A stretch of DNA of 64,000 nt from an uncultured bacterium (GCA_949288725.1 CASELF010000077.1:1-64000), one strand, 5' to 3'. Positions 27,541-36,523 are shown, numbered from the stretch's first letter. Notes: a model not told the origin generated them from the letters alone. Program-made: numbers and translations.

Positions 27541-27915
27541 TTAATTGCTTTCGGTTTCCAAATATTTCTGAACAATCTTCACAACTTCATCAAGGTCAAA
27601 AGGTTTTGTAATATATTCATCTGCTCCGGTTTCTTCTCCGATAAGTTTATCTTCCTCCTGAGAGCGTGCAGTAACCATTAATATAGGAATGTTCTTATAT
27701 TTTGCATCAAATTTTAATAATCGACTAATCTTATAACCATTAATTCTTGGCATCATTACATCTAATATTATTAAATCAGGCGCTATCTCTCGTGCCAATT
27801 TCAAACCGTCTTCTCCGTTATATGCACAGTAACATGTATAATTATAATTCTCTAAGACAAACTTTAAACTTTCTACTATATCTTGTTCATCATCTACTAT
27901 AAGAATTTTTTTCAT
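27541..27915 (-). CDS. CheY-like stand-alone response regulator
   Basis: A 124-residue receiver domain only. The acid pocket is DDE at residues 8-10, the phosphoacceptor is D52 in LIILDVMMP, the conserved Thr lies in VTARS, and the Lys lies in YITKPFD. There is no output domain, so it acts by protein binding. AGGGGATG lies before the ATG. It is directly followed by the degenerate PilB-like gene with a 2-nt gap, which suggests that phosphorylated regulator controls that protein or a pilus. The nearby histidine kinase at 29896 is a possible partner but not in the same unit. Confidence 0.93.
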   Translation of the reverse strand: MKKILIVDDEQDIVESLKFVLENYNYTCYCAYNGEDGLKLAREIAPDLIILDVMMPRINGYKISRLLKFDAKYKNIPILMVTARSQEEDKLIGEETGADEYITKPFDLDEVVKIVQKYLETESN

Positions 27916-28053
27916 AACATCCCCTAATCTAAAAATATTCTTAACGACAGTATAGCATATAGTTACTTTTGTTGTAAATCTTTTAACAATAATATTAATT
28001 TCCTCTTAATAAGTGATTTGATTTTACCAATTGTAATTTATCATTGTTTTATA

Positions 28054-28737
28054 ATGCTTAAACGAAATATATCATTATCAAGAAATCCTGTTCTATTACA
28101 AATGCTGGTAATCTTGCCTATCATATTTGCAATAGGAATTATTGCTTATTTGATATACTATTTAGGTTTTAATATTATTGCCAAAATATTCCTTTCAATA
28201 ATGTTTGTTTTTGAATTGGCAATCGGATTTAAAATTTATTCCGAAAATAATAAGTTTCTTCAATTTTCAGACCATGAAATTGTTGAATATAAATCTATCA
28301 AAAATAATTCTAAAATTTTAAACATATATAAAATTGATGCTGTAAAAAACATAGTATGTAATGACAACAAAAAAGAAATTAAATTTTTATACCACAATTG
28401 TCCTGACAAAAACTTTCTCAAATTCAAATACATCAATCTTTTAAATGAAGAAGTTTATTTTAAAGTTAAATCAGAACTATGCAGATACTATCCGACCAAA
28501 ACAATTTCACTAAGAGATGAATCCATAGAAAAATATATTGAAACCGAGAAATTGCCTGAATATATTGAAACAAAAATATTTGCACAACGATGTCAGGCAA
28601 TCGTTATAATATTTTTTGAATTTCTTCTTGCTCTAATTCCAATCGGAATGACAGTTATTTCTCTTTTATGGTCTTGCGCAATTTTAGCGATATTGATAAG
28701 AAAAGAAGTTCTTATTTTACTAAACTTTTTCTACTAA
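28054..28737 (+). CDS. Uncharacterised membrane protein
   Basis: About 227 residues. Two hydrophobic helices near the N-terminus (LVILPIIFAIGIIAYLIYYLGF and IIAKIFLSIMFVFELAIGF) surround a short loop, a beta-rich, PH-domain-like soluble middle follows (residues about 65-175), and another hydrophobic pair lies at the C-terminus. I recognise no named family. The start is uncertain: the frame is open from a TTG at 28018, the first ATG is 28054, and another lies at 28102; none has a clear ribosome-binding site. Its 3' end overlaps the end of dxr by 18 nt, tail to tail. Confidence 0.6.
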   Translation: MLKRNISLSRNPVLLQMLVILPIIFAIGIIAYLIYYLGFNIIAKIFLSIMFVFELAIGFKIYSENNKFLQFSDHEIVEYKSIKNNSKILNIYKIDAVKNIVCNDNKKEIKFLYHNCPDKNFLKFKYINLLNEEVYFKVKSELCRYYPTKTISLRDESIEKYIETEKLPEYIETKIFAQRCQAIVIIFFEFLLALIPIGMTVISLLWSCAILAILIRKEVLILLNFFY

Positions 28738-29883
28738 TTCATTACGTATATATTCTTGAGTTTTTAATCTAATTTCTTTATCAATTTCAAATATTTCATC
28801 TATATCAAGAGAATATATCACATTATGTCTATCGAGCATATTTTCAACTATTTGATAAATATCATAAAGCCTGATTTTTCCGTTTAAAAATGCAAAAACA
28901 GCCTCTTCATTTGCTGCATTTAAGCATACAGTAGCACTTCCGCCTAATTTTCCAACTTGATATGCCATTTTTAATGACGGAAATTTGTCAAAATCAGGTT
29001 TTTCAAAATCCAGTCTTGCTATATCTGCAAAACTAAAACTTTTTGACTTTATACCCTCAAATCTTTCAGGATATGATATCGCATATTGAATCGGAATATG
29101 CATACTTGGCAAACCCAACTGCGCAATTACACTACCGTCTTTATATTCAATTGCTGAATGCACAATACTTTGCGGATGTACAACAACATCTATTTTGTCA
29201 TAAGGCATATTAAAAAGATGATGCGCTTCAATAATTTCTAAACCTTTATTCATCAATGTTGCTGAATCAACAGTAATTTTTCTTCCCATATTCCAACGAG
29301 GATGTGCCAAAGCCTGTTCTACTGTTGCACGTTTCATATCTTCTGTTGTCTTATTCAGGAAAGGGCCACCGCTTGCCGTTATGATAAGTTTTTCAACCTG
29401 AGAAATATCTTTTATGCACTGATGAATTGCACAATGTTCACTGTCTACAGGAATAATTTTCACATTACAATCTTTGGCTTTTTTCATAACAATATCACCC
29501 GCCATTACAAGGGTTTCTTTGTTTGCCAATGCTACTGTTATATTATTTTCTATAGCCTTTAGTGTTGGTTTCAAACCGATTTTGCCTGACACGGCAACAA
29601 GAATTATATCATTTTCTTTGTTTGAACATATTTCTTCTAAGCCTTCCTGACCATACAAAGTTTTTATGCCTGAGATTTCCAATTTAGAATACGAATTTTC
29701 ACCAACACATATATATTTGGGTTTAAACTTTCTTGCTTGCTTTTCAAGTAATTCAACATTTTTGCCACCTGCCAGAGCAATTATTTCAAATTTATCCTGT
29801 AATTTTTCAATAACTTCTAGTGCCTGAGTCCCTATAGAACCTGTTGAACCTAATATACTTATTTTTCTCTTTTTCATATCCAT
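28720..29883 (-). CDS. dxr: 1-deoxy-D-xylulose 5-phosphate reductoisomerase
   Basis: Second step of the MEP isoprenoid pathway, DXP to MEP with NADPH, and the target of fosmidomycin. GSTGSIGTQALEVI near residue 11 is the NADPH site; ANKETLVMAG, PVDSEHCAIHQC (metal-binding D and E), ITASGGPF, HPRWNMGRKITVDSATLMNK and the HPQSIVHSAIEY segment are all intact. The 387-residue length is normal. The start at 29883 has TATAAT 6 nt before it and no Shine-Dalgarno sequence. That -10 lies in the 12-nt gap after the histidine kinase gene. Confidence 0.96.
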   Translation of the reverse strand: MDMKKRKISILGSTGSIGTQALEVIEKLQDKFEIIALAGGKNVELLEKQARKFKPKYICVGENSYSKLEISGIKTLYGQEGLEEICSNKENDIILVAVSGKIGLKPTLKAIENNITVALANKETLVMAGDIVMKKAKDCNVKIIPVDSEHCAIHQCIKDISQVEKLIITASGGPFLNKTTEDMKRATVEQALAHPRWNMGRKITVDSATLMNKGLEIIEAHHLFNMPYDKIDVVVHPQSIVHSAIEYKDGSVIAQLGLPSMHIPIQYAISYPERFEGIKSKSFSFADIARLDFEKPDFDKFPSLKMAYQVGKLGGSATVCLNAANEEAVFAFLNGKIRLYDIYQIVENMLDRHNVIYSLDIDEIFEIDKEIRLKTQEYIRNELVEKV

Positions 29884-29889
29884 AGTTTT

Positions 29890-29895
29890 ATTATA
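29890..29895 (-). promoter_or_regulatory. -10 box of dxr, probably leaderless transcript
   Basis: Minus-strand TATAAT exactly 6 nt upstream of the dxr ATG, in the gap between the kinase stop and dxr. No good -35 is visible. Confidence 0.4.
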
Positions 29896-31614
29896 TTACA
29901 AAAGTGCTTTTTGTATTGTTTTTACAGGCACAGCCTCAGCACTCACAGGAATTGCAAAATGAAAACTTGAACCTTTATTTTCTTCGCTATCGCACCAAAT
30001 TTTTCCATTATGCGCTTCAATTAACTGCTTTGCAATAGGCAATCCTAAGCCTGTTCCTCCAACCTTTCGATAGAGAGAACTTTCTATTTGTGTAAATTTA
30101 TCAAATGCTTTCAATAAATTTTCTGCTTTTATACCAATACCTTCATCTATTACGCTCACAATTACGTAATTACCGTTAAGTTTATCCAAATCGTCTTTAA
30201 AATATGGATTTTTAACTATATCTTCTGAATTTTTCAATTCAGACTTTATAACAATACTCTTACCATTTGGTGTGAATTTTATGGCATTAGAAACAAGGTT
30301 AGTAAGCACTTGTCCAAGTCTTTGTGAATCTGCATAAACTTCCGGAAGTGAACTTTCTTCTTGCGTTGTCAAGATTATATTATGTTCTTTTGCAACACAA
30401 TCGAAATTTGCCCTTACCGTTTCTATAACAGAATGTATATCCATCAATTTGTATTTGAAATCCATTTTACCGGCTTCAATCTTATTGATATCTAAAATAT
30501 CGTTAATTATATTGGTAAGATTTTCGACATTTCTTTTTGCCATATTAACAAATTTTATTGCATTATCGGTTAATTCGCCGCATCTTCCGCTGGATAAAAT
30601 ACTTAGGGCGTTCTTTATAGGAGTTAACGGAGTTCTCAATTCGTGGGATACAATCGAAATAAAATCCGATTTTACACGCTCAAGTTTTTCAAGTTTTTCA
30701 TTCTTGCTAATAATTTCGCTGTACAATCCCGCACTTTTTAACGGTAAAGACACCTGCTGAACAATTGTTTGAAAATAACTCGCATCATCTGAAGTAAACG
30801 GTTTTTCTTTAAAAATCTCAATACATCCGAAAAAATTGTCCCCCAAATCAATTGGTGCAAACATATTATCATATTCAAATATTGAGAAAGTAAATTTATT
30901 TGTCGGATTCTTTATATATTTTACAACTTTTAAATTTCTATCATCAATTTCAAAAGGAATATTTCCATCCTTAAATAAAGATTTATAATTCAAAATAGCA
31001 CGCATTTTTAATGCATTTGCCAATTCCTCAGAAATATCATACAAAGAATTTATAATTAAGACAGGTTCATTTTCAAATCCGAAAGATATTGTGCAGGTTA
31101 AATCATAACTCAATGACTTGTCAAGACCTTCTAACATATAATTTATAAGTTTTTTGACATCTAAAGTTCCCGCAAATTGTGAACTCGTATTATACAAGAC
31201 ATTCAATTTATACAAACTATCTGCCAATTCTTTGTTCTTTTCCGTTAAGGTATCTGATTTTTCCTTATTTTTTATATGGGAATTTATAACTGAAATTATT
31301 AAATCATCTGAAAAATCGTTTAAAATAAAGCCATTGGAAATTCTTGCAAGTTCAATATTATCAAACTCTTTATCCATAATCAAAAGGATTTGCGGATTTT
31401 CTATTTTAGTTTTGATTTTCTTAATCGTAAGTATAGAATTAACAGAACTTATAGCACTGTCAACAATAATAACATCTATAATTTCACTATCAACAAAATT
31501 ATATATAGATGAAGCATCTGAACATATGCCAAAACAATATTCATACGTTTCAAATAACTTTTTATACCTCAAAGAAACTGTACTATTATCCGTAATCAGT
31601 AAAATCTTTCCCAT
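29896..31614 (-). CDS. Hybrid sensor histidine kinase (degenerate receiver, GAF, HisKA, HATPase)
   Basis: A 572-residue cytosolic kinase. Residues about 1-120 resemble a receiver domain (ILLITDN at the start, VIIVDSA at the phosphoacceptor position) but the acid pocket and conserved Lys are altered. A GAF-like domain follows to about residue 300. The kinase core is complete: H-box SHELRTPLTPIKN, N-box LVSNAIKFTP, G1 DEGIGI, F-box FDKFTQ and G2 GTGLGLPIAKQ. No membrane segment. The start has TAAAAT 6 nt upstream and no ribosome-binding site. The partner could be the regulator at 27541, but this is a guess. Confidence 0.92.
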   Translation of the reverse strand: MGKILLITDNSTVSLRYKKLFETYEYCFGICSDASSIYNFVDSEIIDVIIVDSAISSVNSILTIKKIKTKIENPQILLIMDKEFDNIELARISNGFILNDFSDDLIISVINSHIKNKEKSDTLTEKNKELADSLYKLNVLYNTSSQFAGTLDVKKLINYMLEGLDKSLSYDLTCTISFGFENEPVLIINSLYDISEELANALKMRAILNYKSLFKDGNIPFEIDDRNLKVVKYIKNPTNKFTFSIFEYDNMFAPIDLGDNFFGCIEIFKEKPFTSDDASYFQTIVQQVSLPLKSAGLYSEIISKNEKLEKLERVKSDFISIVSHELRTPLTPIKNALSILSSGRCGELTDNAIKFVNMAKRNVENLTNIINDILDINKIEAGKMDFKYKLMDIHSVIETVRANFDCVAKEHNIILTTQEESSLPEVYADSQRLGQVLTNLVSNAIKFTPNGKSIVIKSELKNSEDIVKNPYFKDDLDKLNGNYVIVSVIDEGIGIKAENLLKAFDKFTQIESSLYRKVGGTGLGLPIAKQLIEAHNGKIWCDSEENKGSSFHFAIPVSAEAVPVKTIQKALL

Positions 31615-31620
31615 ATCATT

Positions 31621-31649
31621 ATTTTATGCCGAGTAAAAAAAAATGCAAA
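31621..31649 (-). promoter_or_regulatory. Promoter of the histidine kinase, probably leaderless
   Basis: On the minus strand, TTTGCA (31644-31649) and TAAAAT (31621-31626) are separated by 17 nt, and the -10 ends exactly 6 nt before the ATG at 31614. Confidence 0.5.
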
Positions 31650-31685
31650 TAAGTTACAAATAAGATAAGGATTTTAAGAGTTGTC

Positions 31686-31730
31686 AAGTCCGTATTTTTA
31701 CTTAAAGGAAAATGCGGACTTTTAATTTTT
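31686..31730 (+). terminator. Orphan intrinsic terminator at the left edge of the phage-like island
   Basis: A 13-bp stem (31686-31698 with 31709-31721) followed by TTTAATTTTT. Only the plus strand has the T tract, yet there is no plus-strand gene upstream between 31615 and 31686. It could end an unseen small RNA, insulate the island, or be a remnant. Confidence 0.65.
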
Positions 31731-31756
31731 GAAAAAACATATATACTAATTATGTA
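31729..31756 (+). promoter_or_regulatory. Candidate promoter of the phage-like island
   Basis: TTGAAA (31729-31734), a 16-nt spacer and TATGTA (31751-31756), just after the orphan terminator. It would give a leader of about 65 nt ending in AAGGAGAGGG before the ATG at 31828. Confidence 0.4.
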
Positions 31757-31827
31757 ATCGGTTAAGACTCACACCCAAAGATGGTAAAGTTGTTTGCCGA
31801 ACCTGCTAAGGAGAGGGTTTATATTAT

Positions 31828-32181
31828 ATGGGATATATTCACTGCTGCGGGGGATTGCATAAAACTCGTACTTTTATGCTTGCACCTGCAGATAATTTTG
31901 TGACTTGCGAACTGGATATTTTGCAACAATGTCCGATTTGTGAACATTATGTTGTTCAATTAACCAGAATTGATAAAAATAACAATATTTCTACAATAAG
32001 ATTGACCAATACTAAAGCGAGAAAATTTTTTGAAAAGTTAAAATCAAAAATTCTATATGAGGAAAAAAATTATGATTATTCAAAAATCTATCATTCTTCT
32101 TTTTATTTAAACTATAACGAATACGGGGTAAAAAAGAGATGTTATTCAAATATTTCTAACTTAAAACTCGGAAAAATTTAG
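31828..32181 (+). CDS. Small Cys-containing protein at the head of the phage-like island
   Basis: A 117-residue protein starting MGYIHCCGGLHKTR, with a second cysteine pair CPICEHY near residue 36; His and Cys together suggest a zinc site. The C-terminal half is basic and aromatic. No family recognised. A strong AAGGAGAGGG lies 8 nt before the ATG. A terminator follows, so it is transcribed separately from the structural genes. It could be a regulator or a chromosomal gene unrelated to the phage genes. Confidence 0.6.
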   Translation: MGYIHCCGGLHKTRTFMLAPADNFVTCELDILQQCPICEHYVVQLTRIDKNNNISTIRLTNTKARKFFEKLKSKILYEEKNYDYSKIYHSSFYLNYNEYGVKKRCYSNISNLKLGKI

Positions 32182-32235
32182 AACCAATATACTTCCCCTA
32201 TTATCTTCACTCAGACATTGGATGCTGATAACTCT

Positions 32236-32285
32236 AAGGGGGGATTTCACTTTTACTGCAAACTTAACTCAATCCCCCCTTTTTT
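32236..32285 (+). terminator. Intrinsic terminator in the phage-like island
   Basis: AAGGGGGGATT (32236-32246) pairs with AATCCCCCCTT (32271-32281, ending in the T run), followed by six T. It separates the 117-aa gene from the LuxR-type regulator. Confidence 0.8.
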
Positions 32286-32369
32286 ATTTAAAACGGAAAT
32301 ATTATTAAAAATCTATGGCTAAATTATTGTAAGATTATTAAAGGAATTTTGAGAATAGAGGTTCTGGAA

Positions 32370-32573
32370 ATGAAACTATCCCCTACCAAACATAAGATAT
32401 TAACCTTGGTTGCGCAGGGTTATACGGATAAAGAAATTGCATACAAATTACAAATATCAAACAGAACGGTTCAGACTCATCTTTCAAACATTATAGCAAG
32501 GCTGAATGCGCGCAATCGTACGAATGCGGTAGTTCTGTATTTATATTCAAATCCTAATTGGAAAATTATTTGA
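32370..32573 (+). CDS. Stand-alone LuxR-type HTH regulator
   Basis: A 67-residue protein that is only a GerE/LuxR DNA-binding domain: MKLSPTKHKILTLVAQGYTD, KEIAYKLQIS, NRTVQTHLSNIIARLNARNR. The recognition helix and T-V-x-x-H-L-S-N-I pattern are typical. I start at the ATG at 32370 with AGAGGT 7 nt upstream; an in-frame TTG at 32349 is less likely. It is 7 nt ahead of the amidase and begins the structural operon, so it may regulate particle genes or resemble small phage sigma-like late regulators. Confidence 0.85.
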   Translation: MKLSPTKHKILTLVAQGYTDKEIAYKLQISNRTVQTHLSNIIARLNARNRTNAVVLYLYSNPNWKII

Positions 32574-32580
32574 GGTAAAA

Positions 32581-33072
32581 ATGGTAAAAAGAATAATTCT
32601 GCATTGGAGTGCCGGAAGGTATTTCCCTACTTCTTATGAAAAAAATTACTATCATTATCTAATTGATGTTGAAGGAAAAGTTTATAACGGGAAATATTCA
32701 CCTAATGATAATGATGATTGTACAGACGGAAAATATGCCGCACACACAGGAGGCGGGAATACTGGCTCTATCGGGGTTTGTATGTGCGCTATGTATGGAT
32801 ACAAATCTCCAAAATTTTGTGGAGATTTTCCAATTTCTGCAATTCAATTCGAAGCTTGCATGAAATTTACAGCAGAACTTTGCAAAAAATATAATCTTCA
32901 AATTACACCGCAAACTGTACTTACTCACTATGAATTTGGAATACAAAATCCAAAATCAACAAGCGCAGGGAAAATAGATATTACATATATTCCTTCCTAT
33001 TCTTGGGTTTGCAAGAATGATGTCGGAAATTTTATACGCTCAAAAGTCCGTTGGTACAGAGAAAAAATATAA
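32581..33072 (+). CDS. N-acetylmuramoyl-L-alanine amidase (T7 lysozyme-like endolysin)
   Basis: A 163-residue Amidase_2 domain cutting the amide between MurNAc and the stem peptide. LHWSAG puts a zinc His at residue 8; YAAHTGGGN and IGVCMCAMYG are the core; LTHYEFG carries the second His ligand, and GKIDIT supplies an Asp at the position where T7 lysozyme has Cys. No signal peptide, as expected for a holin-dependent phage endolysin. It lies between the HTH gene and the hub gene with short gaps. Confidence 0.9.
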   Translation: MVKRIILHWSAGRYFPTSYEKNYYHYLIDVEGKVYNGKYSPNDNDDCTDGKYAAHTGGGNTGSIGVCMCAMYGYKSPKFCGDFPISAIQFEACMKFTAELCKKYNLQITPQTVLTHYEFGIQNPKSTSAGKIDITYIPSYSWVCKNDVGNFIRSKVRWYREKI

Positions 33073-33084
33073 GAGGTATTTATT

Positions 33085-34605
33085 ATGGAAGTTAATTTTT
33101 TTGATTTATCAGGTGGAATAAACCAAGCAACAACAAAAGTTGAGATGGGATTAAACCCTAAAAAAATATACTGGTCAGATTCCAAAAACGTTGAAATTCA
33201 CGAAAACAAAGGGATTAGAAAGCAAAAAGGTAACACGCAAATTGCTCAACTTCCTATTGCTGAAAAAATTATTGCAATGAGCGAATTAGAATCTGATAAC
33301 TTGTTTAAACTTGTTATTGTTACAGAATCCGGCAAACTATATATCTATTCTGATATTAGCGGAGAATTAAAGACTTTAAACAAAACTCTTACAGGAAGCA
33401 AAATAATCTTTGCTCAATTTTTGCGAGGAATTATTGTAGCCTCAGATAGTGATGAAATGTTTTATATCAAAGATAATATAAATTATGATATTGAACCTTG
33501 CAATCTAAAAGATCAGACAAACCAAACAGTCTATCCTGATTGCATCTCTGTTTATAAAGGCAGAGTTTGGTGTTGTAAAGGATCTACTATATATTACTCT
33601 GCTCTTGGAACATATAACGATTTTAAAACCGAAAATGATGCCGGATATATAAGCGATTTTCATACTGATACTTCTGATGTTATATCAATGCACACATATA
33701 AAGATTATTTAGCGGTGTACAAAAAGGAAAAAGTCTATCTTTTATCAGGTACAACACCTAATGATTTTGCAATTACACTATTTGCAGACAAAGGCACAAA
33801 TGCTTCACATTCCATTGTAAATGTTGATAACAAACAATATTTTTTAAGTAACGGAATATACGCACTTGAACAAGTCGGAGAATTAAATCAAATCAGATTA
33901 GGTTCAGAGATTTCAGAAAACATAAAAGAAGAATTTAACAAATTAGATTCCACCAGAATAAACCAAACAATTGTAATCCATTATCCTGCAAGCAATCAAA
34001 TGTGGTTTTTCTTTCCATATTTAGATGATGATTATTATCATACAATTTGGATAAATGATTATGTAAATCATGCCTGGTTTAAAAGGGTTCTGCCTCAAAA
34101 TATTACAACTGCGTGCCTATTTCATTCGAATATATTTACAGCAGATGAAAACGGTAAAATTTATCGAGAAAATTACGGCACAAGTTTTGCAGGAGAAACC
34201 ATTGAATTTATGTGGAAATCTCCATTTTTAGCACTTGGTGAAGTCTTAACAAGAAAAATAATTGAAGAATTTTATTTTCTACTTGACGACATCCAAGATA
34301 ACAAATTTAATGTTTCAATCTATAAAGACTACGACAGTGAATACAAAGACGGAGCAGAACTTATATATTCAAAACATTTAAGTCATTTTCTGTGGGCAGA
34401 TGAAAATTCACCGGATACACCGCAGTATTGTTGGAATGACGGAGAAAGCGATATGCCTGTTTGGGCAGTTGGTTCTAACTCCATAGAAAAAGCCGAAATC
34501 GATGGAAGCAATTATTCAATACAAATATGCGTAGAAGGTAATGAACTTGCTGATAACTGCGCAATTATCGGCTTACAATTTAAAGAAATTTACACAGAAC
34601 AATAA
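33085..34605 (+). CDS. P22 gp10-like tail hub / head-stabilisation protein
   Basis: A 506-residue beta-rich protein. The N-terminus reads like podoviral stabilisation proteins: FFDLSGGINQATTKVE, then WSDSKNVEIHENKGIRKQKG (the N-V-x(6)-G-x-x-R/K-x-x-G pattern), followed by repeated blades with WxxF motifs compatible with a beta-propeller. In P22 gp10 plugs the connector beneath the gp4 adaptor. Adaptor and coat genes lie close by, which supports the call. Function is by family resemblance and context. Confidence 0.7.
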   Translation: MEVNFFDLSGGINQATTKVEMGLNPKKIYWSDSKNVEIHENKGIRKQKGNTQIAQLPIAEKIIAMSELESDNLFKLVIVTESGKLYIYSDISGELKTLNKTLTGSKIIFAQFLRGIIVASDSDEMFYIKDNINYDIEPCNLKDQTNQTVYPDCISVYKGRVWCCKGSTIYYSALGTYNDFKTENDAGYISDFHTDTSDVISMHTYKDYLAVYKKEKVYLLSGTTPNDFAITLFADKGTNASHSIVNVDNKQYFLSNGIYALEQVGELNQIRLGSEISENIKEEFNKLDSTRINQTIVIHYPASNQMWFFFPYLDDDYYHTIWINDYVNHAWFKRVLPQNITTACLFHSNIFTADENGKIYRENYGTSFAGETIEFMWKSPFLALGEVLTRKIIEEFYFLLDDIQDNKFNVSIYKDYDSEYKDGAELIYSKHLSHFLWADENSPDTPQYCWNDGESDMPVWAVGSNSIEKAEIDGSNYSIQICVEGNELADNCAIIGLQFKEIYTEQ

Positions 34606-34658
34606 AAATTCACCACTCAAAAAAATACAGTTAGTACACAAACGAAAGGAAAATCAAA

Positions 34659-35510
34659 ATGTCAGACTCAACTTACTCAGCTTTTATTCCAGAAATCTGG
34701 AGCCAAAAGTTAAATCAAATGCTTGAAAAAAATTGTGTTATGCTCCAATGCGTAAACAGAAACTGGGAAGGCGATATTAAAAATCAGGGTGATACAGTGA
34801 AAATTATTACTCCTGCCGAAGTATCCGTTTCAACATTAACCTCTGATAATATAACCTACAGTTCTTTAACACCAACATCTTTAGATTTAGTTATTGACCA
34901 AAAGAAATTCTTTGCCTTCAAAATAGATGATGTTGCAAAAGTTCAAAGTAATACTGATATTATGGAAGCACATTTGACCAATGCACAAAAAGCAATTGAA
35001 GAAGTACAAGATTCATATTTATTAGGCTTGCATACAGATGTGCCGGAAGCAAATACTGTAGGTACAGAAGAAGCACCTATCACACTTGATAAAAGCACAA
35101 TTTATGAAAACTTTGTAAATTTATCATTAGCATTAAAAAATTCTAATGCAGTACATGCAGGAGTACGTCCTTGGGTAATAATTAACCCGAACATTGAAGC
35201 ATATTTATTGCAAAGTCCGGAATTTATTTCTGCATATAATGTTGCAGACAAAACACTAAGAGAGGGCTCAATCGGAAGAATTGCAGGAATGGACGTTTTA
35301 GTCAGCACAAACCTTGTAGATGTAAGTGAAAAATATTACGTTCTGGCAGGTACAAATGAAGCAATAACATTTGCATCACAACTTGCTAAAATTGAAAGTT
35401 TAAGAGATAAAGACAGTTTCTCTGATTTAGTTAGAGGCTTATACTTATATGGTGCTAAAACAGTACAACCTAATGCCCTTGCAAAAATGATTATCACTGC
35501 AGGTGCTTAA
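34659..35510 (+). CDS. Major capsid protein (HK97 fold, P22 coat-like)
   Basis: A 283-residue protein. FIPEIWSQKLNQMLEKNCVM, NRNWEGDIKNQGDTVKI, a later LVIDQKKFFAFKIDDVAKVQ and the C-terminal VDVSEKYYVLAGTNEAITFA are characteristic of small P22-type coat proteins of Firmicutes-like podoviruses and siphoviruses. It is shorter than the P22 coat (430 residues), so it probably lacks the inserted I-domain. AAAGGAAA precedes the ATG. It is followed by holin-like and scaffold-like genes. Confidence 0.85.
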   Translation: MSDSTYSAFIPEIWSQKLNQMLEKNCVMLQCVNRNWEGDIKNQGDTVKIITPAEVSVSTLTSDNITYSSLTPTSLDLVIDQKKFFAFKIDDVAKVQSNTDIMEAHLTNAQKAIEEVQDSYLLGLHTDVPEANTVGTEEAPITLDKSTIYENFVNLSLALKNSNAVHAGVRPWVIINPNIEAYLLQSPEFISAYNVADKTLREGSIGRIAGMDVLVSTNLVDVSEKYYVLAGTNEAITFASQLAKIESLRDKDSFSDLVRGLYLYGAKTVQPNALAKMIITAGA

Positions 35511-35530
35511 ACTGCGGAGGTAAAATTTTT

Positions 35531-35779
35531 ATGTTTACAGAGATAAAAAATCAAATAAAAGAACTCGCGAAAAATGCAGTATTCGTTGCGGAAAAAGAAT
35601 TAGGCTCAGGAAAAGGACAAGAGAAAAAAGCACTTGCCATAAAATATATAGTTGAACACTTACCTTTTTCAGGATTTATCAAAACTATAATCTCCATATT
35701 GTTATCAAGTTTTATTGATGACGTTGTTGAGATTGCCGTAACCTATATGAAAACTTTTCAAAGTTCAGAGGGAGAATAA
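35531..35779 (+). CDS. Holin-like small membrane protein (LL-H type)
   Basis: An 82-residue protein: an amphipathic N-terminal helix, then KELGSGKGQEKKALAIKYIV and a hydrophobic segment FSGFIKTIISILLSSFIDDV. The G-x-G-x-x-K-K pattern followed by a C-terminal amphipathic helix resembles phage LL-H-type holins. GGAGGT is present upstream. A role in lysis with the amidase is likely, but a capsid-associated role is not excluded. Confidence 0.55.
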   Translation: MFTEIKNQIKELAKNAVFVAEKELGSGKGQEKKALAIKYIVEHLPFSGFIKTIISILLSSFIDDVVEIAVTYMKTFQSSEGE

Positions 35780-35784
35780 AATAC

Positions 35785-36459
35785 ATGGAAAATCAAACTA
35801 ATAATAATATTTCATCACTTGCCATAAATCCACAAGGTAATGCTCAACAAAGTTACAAGGATGTTTTTTATCAATTAGAGCAATCAATTGGAGCAGATGT
35901 TCAAAATGTAAATAACCTTGTACAAAAAGGAATAATTACACAAAAACAAGGACAATATCTGTTGGCTCAATTAGCCGGAAAAGCACAACAAATTAACGCG
36001 TACAAGAATAATTTACAACAACAAACACAAACTCCGACAACAACTTCTAATATGACACAAACAGCCTTGCCACAACAAGCAGCAGAAGAAAATCAAATGG
36101 ACTTGTTTAACAAACTTCGTCCGGGATTTTTTGATGAAGAAGGCAGAGGAGATCTGCAAAACTATCTTAACGGTTACCAAATGGATAAAGATGAAATGCT
36201 TCGAATAGCAGGTTTGGTAGAAGGATTGGAAAATTCTGCCATTAACAGATATTTGAAGAAATCTGCTTACGATAAATCATTGAATGACGAGAACGAAATT
36301 GCTAAAAGAAAATTGACCGCTTACGCTCAAACTTCTCCAGCAATCAGCAAGAATAATAGGATTTTTACTCGTGAGGAGATTGGCAAGATGAGTGGTGACG
36401 AATTTACTCGCAACGAAAAACTTATCATGGAGCAACTAAGACAAGGTTTGCTTAAGTAA
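35785..36459 (+). CDS. Scaffold-like protein, unknown
   Basis: A 224-residue, Gln/Asn-rich, largely helical protein with a low-complexity Q/T linker (residues about 75-110, NNLQQQTQTPTTT) and a charged helical C-terminus. Position next to the coat gene and composition suit a capsid scaffolding or internal protein, but I recognise no family. GGGAGA precedes the ATG, and a terminator follows. Confidence 0.6.
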   Translation: MENQTNNNISSLAINPQGNAQQSYKDVFYQLEQSIGADVQNVNNLVQKGIITQKQGQYLLAQLAGKAQQINAYKNNLQQQTQTPTTTSNMTQTALPQQAAEENQMDLFNKLRPGFFDEEGRGDLQNYLNGYQMDKDEMLRIAGLVEGLENSAINRYLKKSAYDKSLNDENEIAKRKLTAYAQTSPAISKNNRIFTREEIGKMSGDEFTRNEKLIMEQLRQGLLK

Positions 36460-36476
36460 TTCGAGTAAATTCATAT

Positions 36477-36511
36477 AAGTTCGGATAGGTCTTATCCTAT
36501 CCGAACTTTTT
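36477..36511 (+). terminator. Intrinsic terminator inside the island
   Basis: A 13-bp stem AAGTTCGGATAGG (36477-36489) with CCTATCCGAACTT (36496-36508), followed by TTTTT (36507-36511). The next gene begins 13 nt later, so its expression depends on read-through or another promoter. Confidence 0.85.
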
Positions 36512-36523
36512 CAAGGAGGATTT

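Noticed and set aside
31757..31827. c-di-GMP-type riboswitch upstream of the 117-aa gene
   Set aside because: Fragments such as TTGCCGAACC are suggestive, but the GGCAAACC core and paired helices of GEMM RNAs are absent.
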